Shown piece by piece: positions 1 to 3,385 of a stretch of DNA of 5,559 nucleotides. Origin of the DNA: Ruminococcus sp. (GTDB lineage Bacteria > Bacillota > Clostridia > Oscillospirales > Ruminococcaceae); contig JAAVHM010000120.1 in NCBI GenBank assembly GCA_014799675.1, positions 1 through 5,559 on the forward strand, read 5' to 3'. Position numbers and translations under genes: made by a program. The notes under the pieces are model-generated. The model was not told the DNA's origin. It saw only the letters and a list, made by a program, of their open reading frames with translations, and searched no databases. The stretch's first letter is position 1, and each line of letters opens with the position of its first letter.

Positions 1-82
1 TGTAGGGGCGGGGTCTCCCCGCCCGCGATACAAACCGCACGGCTTGTATCGTGAACGCGGGACGGGAAACCCGTCCCCTACG
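1..82. repeat. MITE/REP-like element of three tandem hairpins with 27-bp terminal inverted repeats
   Basis: Positions 1-27 and 56-82 are inverted copies of each other, matching at 21 of 27 positions (outer ends TGTAGGGG and CCCCTACG). Each arm is itself a perfect hairpin: GGGCGGGG-TCT-CCCCGCCC at 6-24, and GGGACGGG-AAA-CCCGTCCC at 59-77. Between them, CGATACAA at 26-33 pairs with TTGTATCG at 44-51, extended inward across one A-C mismatch by CC/GG around a GCAC loop. The element has no coding capacity and could be a non-autonomous mobile repeat or a dispersed structured intergenic repeat. It may continue to the left of the window. It sits directly upstream of the ClbS-family operon promoter region. 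Its assignment to a dispersed family is inference; no second copy is present here. Confidence 0.75.
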
Positions 83-86
83 AATT

Positions 87-117
87 TTGTCCGGATATTT
101 TTATGTACAGCTATAAA
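87..117 (+). promoter_or_regulatory. Possible weak sigma-A promoter for the three-gene operon
   Basis: A TATAAA -10 candidate at 112-117 follows TTGTCC at 87-92 with a 19-bp spacer, longer than optimal. It is the best candidate between the hairpin element and the first start codon, and would give a leader of about 45 nt. The spacing and -35 are poor, so the operon could instead be read from a promoter left of the window. Confidence 0.35.
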
Positions 118-152
118 TAAAACCGAAACAACTTTTATGCCGGATCAAAAAC

Positions 153-158
153 AGGAGG
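153..158 (+). promoter_or_regulatory. Ribosome binding site fixing the start of the ClbS-family gene
   Basis: AGGAGG lies 8 nt upstream of the ATG at 167. Upstream in-frame candidates (ATG at 137, TTG at 44) lack a comparable site, and the family's usual N-terminus (MPRPTTK-like) begins at the ATG at 167. Confidence 0.85.
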
Positions 159-166
159 AAAAAATT

Positions 167-709
167 ATGCCGAGACCAACAACAAAAACAGGGCTGCTTG
201 AAGCGGCTGCCGAAAATTATTCAAAGCTGAACAAGCTTATTTCGTCCCTCACCGAGGAGCAGCTTTCAACACCCTTTGACTTTTCGGGGGACGAGAAAAA
301 GAAAGAAGCTCATTGGCGGCGGGACAAAAATCTCCGCGACATTCTGATACATCTTTACGAGTGGCACACGCTGCTTTTAGAGTGGGTCGCCGCAAACGAA
401 AAGGGAGAAAACAAGCCGTTCCTGCCAGAGCCTTACAACTGGAAAAACTATGGGGAAATGAACGTTAAGCTTTGGGAAAAGCACCAAAGCACGTCCCGTG
501 AAAAAGCAAAGGAAATGCTGGAAAAATCTCATGCCGACGTTATTAAGCTTGCGGAAAAATTCTCCGACGAGGAGCTGTTCACAAGGGGGTATTTTAAGTG
601 GACGGGCAGTAATGCTTTGGGCTCTTACTTTGTTTCCTGCACTTCAAGCCACTATGACTGGGCAATGAAAAAGCTGAAAGCGCACATAAAAAAATGCGGG
701 GGAAAGTGA
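167..709 (+). CDS. ClbS/DfsB family protein (DUF1706, four-helix bundle)
   Basis: This 180-residue protein belongs to the ClbS/DfsB (DUF1706) family, whose fold resembles the DinB/YfiT helical bundles. E. coli ClbS protects colibactin producers by hydrolysing the toxin's electrophilic cyclopropane; most other members are uncharacterised. Family signatures are clear: the N-terminal MPRPTTK start, RDKNLRDILIHLYEWH at residues 52-67, FLPEPYNWKNY at 85-95, and a C-terminal WTG...LGSYFVSCTSSHYDWA stretch at 145-166. Length matches the family (about 170-180). There is no signal peptide or membrane segment, so it is cytosolic. It is the first gene of a tight operon: the next start follows the stop by 5 bp. 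The GyrI-like third gene belongs to another family with cyclopropane hydrolases, which supports a detoxification role, but the substrate is unknown and colibactin itself is not implied. Family assignment is secure; function is inference. Confidence 0.92.
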   Translation: MPRPTTKTGLLEAAAENYSKLNKLISSLTEEQLSTPFDFSGDEKKKEAHWRRDKNLRDILIHLYEWHTLLLEWVAANEKGENKPFLPEPYNWKNYGEMNVKLWEKHQSTSREKAKEMLEKSHADVIKLAEKFSDEELFTRGYFKWTGSNALGSYFVSCTSSHYDWAMKKLKAHIKKCGGK

Positions 710-714
710 TTTTT

Positions 715-1440
715 ATGGATATTGATTTCAGCAAAATAACTCCCTGCGGCGGCGATTGCAGGAGCTGTGAGCATTTTGGCGCGGAATGTGAGGGCTGTCT
801 GAAAAACGGCGGAAAATGCGTTCATATGTGGGAAAATGGCTGTAAAATTTTTGCCTGCTGTGAAAAGCATAACGTGAAATTCTGCGGACTGTGCGGCGAG
901 TTTCCCTGCGATTATGTGAAAACAAATATTACTAAGTGGGACAGCGGCGCAATTGAACGTCTTGAAAGGCTTGGTACAGAGTACAGAAAAAGAGAGAGCG
1001 AATTTTCGGAGCAATGCAAAAAATTGTGGAAACAGATCGGCGCTCACGGGGTAATGGTTCTTTCTACCTGTGCCGAAAACAGGGTAACTTCACGTTCCAT
1101 GAGCGTGGTTGTTATTGACGGGAAATTTTACTGTCAGACAGATGAAAATTACTTGAAATACAAACAGCTTATGCGGAACGAAAACGCCGCACTGTGCTTC
1201 AAGAATTTTTCGATAGAGGGCAAGTGCCGCAGTATCGGCAAGCCTGCAGACAATGATTTCTTTATCAAGGCAATGAAAAAATATTTTCTGCCCGCATATA
1301 TGACGTACTCAAATCTTGATGTGGAACGGGTTCTGGAAATCACGCCGACGCTTATCTATTCATGGAGCTATGAGCTTACAAAACCATACATGGAGTACTG
1401 GGATTTTGAAAATCTTACATACCGAAAGGAGTACAAATAA
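715..1440 (+). CDS. DUF3795 Cys-rich domain fused to an FMN-binding split-barrel (pyridoxamine 5'-phosphate oxidase-like) domain
   Basis: The 241-residue product has two parts. Residues 8-68 carry twelve cysteines (11, 15, 18, 25, 28, 35, 43, 48, 49, 57, 60, 65), including CGGDCRSC and CGLCGEFPC, the pattern of DUF3795 proteins, presumed to bind metal (zinc or an Fe-S cluster). Residues from about 103 to 225 resemble the flavin-binding split barrel of pyridoxamine-phosphate oxidase-like proteins: a GVMVLST strand, the SRSMSVVVIDGKFYCQTD hairpin at 126-143, then YLKYKQLMRNENAALCF. Such proteins usually use FMN or F420 in reductions, but the substrate here cannot be read. The ATG at 715 is preferred because GGGGGAAAG lies about 8 nt upstream; an ATG at 694 would overlap the previous gene. 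The stop overlaps the next start (TAATG), indicating translational coupling. It is probably a cytosolic redox partner in the cassette. Confidence 0.88.
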   Translation: MDIDFSKITPCGGDCRSCEHFGAECEGCLKNGGKCVHMWENGCKIFACCEKHNVKFCGLCGEFPCDYVKTNITKWDSGAIERLERLGTEYRKRESEFSEQCKKLWKQIGAHGVMVLSTCAENRVTSRSMSVVVIDGKFYCQTDENYLKYKQLMRNENAALCFKNFSIEGKCRSIGKPADNDFFIKAMKKYFLPAYMTYSNLDVERVLEITPTLIYSWSYELTKPYMEYWDFENLTYRKEYK

Positions 1441-2078
1441 TGGAAAAGCTTGACTACAAAAAAGAGTACAAGGACTTGTATCAGCCCGCCGCAAAGCCGT
1501 CCCTGACAGACGTCCCCGAGATGATCTTTATTGCGGTGGACGGCGGGGGAGACCCCAACACAAGCCCCGAATACAAGGCGGCTATGGAAATGCTGTACGG
1601 GCTTTCCTTTACCATAAAAATGTCCAAAATGGACGGAAGTCAGCCCGAGGGTTATTTTGAGTATATCGTGCCGCCTTTGGAGGGGTTGTGGTACGCTGAC
1701 GGTGTTTCCTTTGACGGTATGAACGTTACTGACAAAAATAAATTCAAGTGGGTGTCAATGATACGCCAGCCCGAATTTGTCACGGAGCAGGTCTTTGAAA
1801 CGGCGCGGGAAAAGCTTGCAAAGAAAAAGCCCGACCTCGATCTGAGCAAGGCAAGGCTTATGAAATATACCGAGGGGCTGTGCGTCCAGATAATGCACAA
1901 GGGGTCTTATGACGACGAGCCGAGAAGCATTGAGATGATTAAGAAATTTGCCGAGGAAAACGGCTTGACCGAGGATTTTTCGGGCGGCAGATATCACCAT
2001 GAGATATATCTTTCCGACCCGAGAAAGTGCGCTCCCGAACGGCTTCGGACGGTTATCAGACACCCTGTTTCAAAATAA
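1440..2078 (+). CDS. GyrI-like small-molecule-binding domain protein (COG4832-type)
   Basis: This 212-residue protein is a GyrI-like (SOUL/BmrR effector-type) ligand-binding protein without a DNA-binding domain. Recognisable stretches are the entry strand MIFIAVDGGGDPN (28-40), YIVPPLEGLWY (75-85), W104 with MIRQPEFV (107-114), GLCVQIMHKGSYDDEP (146-161) and HHEIYLSDP (186-194). E188 is in the position where family members often have a pocket Glu. Some GyrI-like proteins, including YtkR7 of the yatakemycin cluster, are cyclopropanoid hydrolases that protect cells from DNA alkylators; others simply bind drugs. It starts inside the stop codon of the preceding gene, with its own AGGAG at 1427-1431, so it is the third gene of the ClbS-family operon. 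Its 3' end overlaps the convergent 84-residue gene by 23 bp, and no convincing terminator follows it. Detoxification is inferred from family and context. Confidence 0.9.
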   Translation: MEKLDYKKEYKDLYQPAAKPSLTDVPEMIFIAVDGGGDPNTSPEYKAAMEMLYGLSFTIKMSKMDGSQPEGYFEYIVPPLEGLWYADGVSFDGMNVTDKNKFKWVSMIRQPEFVTEQVFETAREKLAKKKPDLDLSKARLMKYTEGLCVQIMHKGSYDDEPRSIEMIKKFAEENGLTEDFSGGRYHHEIYLSDPRKCAPERLRTVIRHPVSK

Positions 2079-2310
2079 AAATTATTGTTTTTACAGCAAA
2101 GCAAAAACCCTGTTTGAAAGAACCATGCTGAGCGTAAGTTGTGCAATCCAATGCGGCGTTCTCAATTTTTTGTCTGATATCGCAGTCCTTGACATAGAGT
2201 TCGAGAACGTCGTTCAAATTTCTGAAAGCCGAAAGAAGCTTTTTTGATTCATGAATTTTAAAATCACCGTTTTTAAAAAGCGCGTCAAAGCTGAATTTAT
2301 TGCAGTCCAT
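2056..2310 (-). CDS. Hypothetical 84-residue protein
   Basis: Family not recognised with confidence. The ATG at 2310 has a good ribosome site (AGAAAGGA, complement of 2318-2325) 7 nt upstream, and a consensus promoter lies at 2426-2455 on the same strand, so the gene is probably real. The product is predicted mostly helical: residues 20-41 form an amphipathic stretch (SKKLLSAFRNLNDVLELYV) and 64-81 a hydrophobic one (SFKQGFCFAVKTIIFIL). There are three to four cysteines and no signal peptide. The tail pattern (aromatic, then QGF..A.K.I) loosely recalls the small helical DUF6809 proteins of Clostridia, but this is a weak resemblance. Its last 23 bp overlap the convergent GyrI-like gene, and it is divergent from the ribbon-helix-helix regulator, with which it shares a complex control region. 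Confidence 0.68.
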   Translation of the reverse strand: MDCNKFSFDALFKNGDFKIHESKKLLSAFRNLNDVLELYVKDCDIRQKIENAALDCTTYAQHGSFKQGFCFAVKTIIFILKQGV

Positions 2311-2330
2311 AAAAATTTCCTTTCTGTTAT

Positions 2331-2386
2331 ATTGACAATAAAGTCCTTAAGATGTATAATGATTTTATATAGACTTTTTTGTCAAT
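2331..2386. repeat. 15-bp inverted repeat bracketing the -10 box (candidate operator)
   Basis: ATTGACAATAAAGTC at 2331-2345 and GACTTTTTTGTCAAT at 2372-2386 are inverted copies with one mismatch. The dyad axis falls at about 2358, inside the TATAAT box. Arm centres are 41 bp apart, close to four helical turns, so a protein could contact both arms from one face of the DNA. In the opposing minus-strand transcript the same arms could form a 15-bp RNA hairpin with a 26-nt loop. Confidence 0.65.
2332..2360 (+). promoter_or_regulatory. Consensus sigma-A promoter for the ribbon-helix-helix gene
   Basis: TTGACA (2332-2337) and TATAAT (2355-2360) are separated by exactly 17 bp, a perfect consensus. 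Transcription should start near 2367, leaving a leader of about 145 nt before the TTG start at 2512. The -35 lies inside one arm of an inverted repeat that brackets the -10. Confidence 0.85.
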
Positions 2387-2425
2387 TATAATATTGTAAT
2401 TGCAGGTTTTATTTATCGTGTCTAT

Positions 2426-2455
2426 ATTATATCATAGGTATACCTAATATGTCAA
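2426..2455 (-). promoter_or_regulatory. Consensus sigma-A promoter for the 84-residue gene, facing the other promoter
   Basis: Read on the minus strand, TTGACA (complement of 2450-2455) and TATAAT (complement of 2426-2431) are 18 bp apart. Transcription would begin near 2419 and run left, through the opposing promoter, into the gene starting at 2310 with a leader of about 110 nt. Its spacer holds a perfect 12-bp palindrome. Confidence 0.78.
2435..2446. promoter_or_regulatory. Palindromic operator candidate TAGGTATACCTA
   Basis: This perfect 12-bp palindrome lies in the spacer of the minus-strand promoter and in the leader of the plus-strand transcript. A bound protein would block initiation of one and could road-block the other. 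The adjacent ribbon-helix-helix protein is the obvious candidate binder, but that is inference. Confidence 0.55.
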
Positions 2456-2495
2456 TGTATATTTTATGTACATTATGTTAATTGTATATTAATAT

Positions 2496-2502
2496 AAGGA
2501 GG
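2496..2502 (+). promoter_or_regulatory. Ribosome binding site indicating a TTG start
   Basis: AAGGAGG is followed 9 nt later by TTG at 2512. The only other upstream in-frame start (TTG at 2482) lies before this site, which therefore decides for 2512. Confidence 0.85.
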
Positions 2503-2511
2503 CGTAATTTT

Positions 2512-2718
2512 TTGGATAAAAAATATATTGAACGTCCCGAGTCAAAATTTGACCAAAAAGAATATGATAAAAAATATAAAAAAGAACACTACACACAAAT
2601 TGTTATACGCCCCAAAAAAGACATTGCCGATACCATTAATAAATATTGTGAGGATAAAGGCATAAATCGCAGTCAGTTGATTATCAATGCTGTAATGGAA
2701 TATATCGAAAAACATTAA
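2512..2718 (+). CDS. Ribbon-helix-helix (Arc/MetJ-type) DNA-binding regulator, 68 residues
   Basis: The product has a charged, Lys-rich N-terminal tail (residues 1-26) and then a typical ribbon-helix-helix core: the DNA-contacting strand YTQIVIRP (27-34), helix A KDIADTINKYCEDK (36-49), the turn G50-I51-N52, and helix B RSQLIINAVMEYI (53-65). Such proteins dimerise through the strand, insert it in the major groove, and usually repress their own and neighbouring promoters. Translation probably starts at TTG 2512, since AAGGAGG is correctly placed for it and no ATG is available. The gene is markedly AT-rich (14 G/C of 60 in 2521-2580, against 34 of 60 in 3541-3600 of the cellulase), suggesting acquisition by transfer. 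It is divergent from the 84-residue gene, whose promoter region it likely controls. An antitoxin role was considered but no toxin partner is recognisable. Confidence 0.85.
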   Translation: MDKKYIERPESKFDQKEYDKKYKKEHYTQIVIRPKKDIADTINKYCEDKGINRSQLIINAVMEYIEKH

Positions 2719-2754
2719 AAGGTGCAGAGCCGGAAATTGCTTTGCACCTTTTTA
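2717..2754. terminator. Bidirectional intrinsic terminator
   Basis: AAAAGGTGCAGAGC (2717-2730) pairs with GCTTTGCACCTTTT (2739-2752) around an 8-nt loop, a 14-bp stem with one G-U pair, followed by T's. The complementary strand also ends in a T run, so it can stop both the regulator gene and the convergent minus-strand gene ending at 2781. Confidence 0.88.
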
Positions 2755-2780
2755 TATCTGTTAAGTTTTTGAAAATTGCC

Positions 2781-3110
2781 TTAAAACATTTCTTTCATGA
2801 TCACTTTGTAAATTTTATCGTCAATTTCTATAAGACTTTTCCTGCCGCTTTTCCAGTTTACTGCAACAGTATATGTCCCGATGCTTTTGGCGGAAAGCCC
2901 TGCAAGCAAGCCAACGGGACCCAGCACGGCTTTTCCCACAAGCCCGCGGACAACGCCGCTTACTGCGGATTTGCGGTGTTCCTCGGTCATTACCTCGTAT
3001 GAAGCAACCGTTTGCTTTGAAACAACGTTATTTCCTATAGTGACTGTGCCTAACAGCTCGGAAACCGCCGCGCCGATATAATCTCCCGCAATAACTTTAT
3101 TTTTCGCCAT
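2781..3110 (-). CDS. Small Gly-rich hypothetical protein, possibly membrane-associated
   Basis: The ATG at 3110 is chosen because AGGAGG (complement of 3119-3124) lies 8 nt upstream and a strong promoter precedes it; the product is 109 residues. Family name not known to me. Residues 52-73 are a hydrophobic Gly-spaced stretch (GVVRGLVGKAVLGPVGLLAG) resembling glycine-zipper segments that pack or insert into membranes. It is followed by a predicted beta-rich tail: TYTVAVNWKSGRKSLIEID at 79-97, ending in YKVIMKEMF. This layout (Gly-rich segment, then a strand pair with a W/F-x-x-G turn and a terminal helix) is familiar from unnamed small Clostridia proteins. No signal peptide is present. It is transcribed divergently from the cellulase gene and shares the intergenic region with it, but no functional link is evident. 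Confidence 0.82.
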   Translation of the reverse strand: MAKNKVIAGDYIGAAVSELLGTVTIGNNVVSKQTVASYEVMTEEHRKSAVSGVVRGLVGKAVLGPVGLLAGLSAKSIGTYTVAVNWKSGRKSLIEIDDKIYKVIMKEMF

Positions 3111-3118
3111 AGTAAAGA

Positions 3119-3124
3119 CCTCCT
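3119..3124 (-). promoter_or_regulatory. Ribosome binding site deciding the start at 3110
   Basis: AGGAGG on the minus strand lies 8 nt from the ATG at 3110. A longer reading frame reaching 3176 would begin inside the predicted -35 box and is rejected. Confidence 0.85.
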
Positions 3125-3147
3125 GTGTTTGTTTGTATTTGTTAAAA

Positions 3148-3176
3148 AGTATACCACAAACGGGAACGGTTTTCAA
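3148..3176 (-). promoter_or_regulatory. Sigma-A promoter of the Gly-rich protein gene
   Basis: On the minus strand, TTGAAA (complement of 3171-3176) and TATACT (complement of 3148-3153) are 17 bp apart, and a TGG precedes the -10, giving an extended -10 motif. Predicted start is near 3141, about 31 nt before the start codon. Confidence 0.83.
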
Positions 3177-3221
3177 GTATTTTTGCCAATAATAAAACCA
3201 AAATTATGGTTATTTTTTATG

Positions 3222-3250
3222 TTGACGAAATTTGTTCTATGTGATACAAT
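3222..3250 (+). promoter_or_regulatory. Sigma-A promoter of the cellulase gene
   Basis: TTGACG (3222-3227) and TACAAT (3245-3250) are 17 bp apart, with TGA forming an extended -10. Predicted start is near 3257, giving a leader of about 130 nt. Upstream of the -35 lies an imperfect inverted pair, AATAAAACCA (3191-3200) and TGGTTATTTT (3207-3216), whose TGGTTATT core recurs in the leader repeat. Confidence 0.87.
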
Positions 3251-3254
3251 AGTT

Positions 3255-3269
3255 TTGTAAACGATTACC
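3255..3269. promoter_or_regulatory. Candidate cre / LacI-family operator over the cellulase start point
   Basis: TTGTAAACGATTACC matches the Gram-positive catabolite-responsive element consensus WTGNAANCGNWNNCW at all but the last position. Its core GTAAACGATTAC is palindromic around CG except for one pair. It begins about 5 bp after the -10 box, on the predicted transcription start, where binding would block initiation. Either CcpA (glucose repression) or a LacI-type sugar sensor could use it; neither gene is in the window. Confidence 0.6.
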
Positions 3270-3273
3270 TATC

Positions 3274-3355
3274 CTAATAACCAATAAAAGCGCAGATAAA
3301 AAATCTGCACAAAAATTATCTATGCAGATTTTTTATACACTTTTTTGGTTATTAG
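3274..3355 (+). promoter_or_regulatory. Large nested inverted repeat in the cellulase 5' leader (attenuator-like, or a MITE)
   Basis: CTAATAACCAA (3274-3284) pairs with TTGGTTATTAG (3345-3355). After one bulged T, AAAAG (3286-3290) pairs with CTTTT (3340-3344). After an internal loop, ATAAAAAATCTGCA (3296-3309) pairs with TGCAGATTTTTTAT (3323-3336) around a 13-nt loop. About 30 base pairs form within 82 nt. The inner stem carries a T run in its 3' arm and another T run follows, so it could terminate transcription early. An alternative small hairpin, GCAGAT (3292-3297) with ATCTGC (3303-3308), would exclude the inner stem, as in attenuators. The ribosome site at 3368-3375 lies outside the fold. 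Confidence 0.7.
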
Positions 3356-3385
3356 TATTAAAAGCTTGAAAGGAGCTTGTTTCAC

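Noticed and set aside
652..1047. 131-codon minus-strand frame opposite the DUF3795 region
   Set aside because: It mirrors the Cys-rich coding sequence and has no supporting start signals.
1755..2063. 102-codon minus-strand frame inside the GyrI-like gene
   Set aside because: It is antisense to strongly conserved GyrI-like motifs, with no ribosome site or promoter.
2079..2120. Terminator after the GyrI-like gene
   Set aside because: GTTTTT and AAAAAC can pair around 2087-2108, but the stem is only six A/T-rich pairs with no T run after it.
2056..2718. Toxin-antitoxin pair made of the 84-residue protein and the ribbon-helix-helix protein
   Set aside because: The genes are divergent, about 200 bp apart, with separate promoters, and the 84-residue protein shows no known toxin motif. 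Type II pairs are normally co-transcribed.
3274..3355. Known riboswitch class
   Set aside because: The leader has a long self-complementary hairpin but none of the conserved loop sequences of the common riboswitches that I could recognise.
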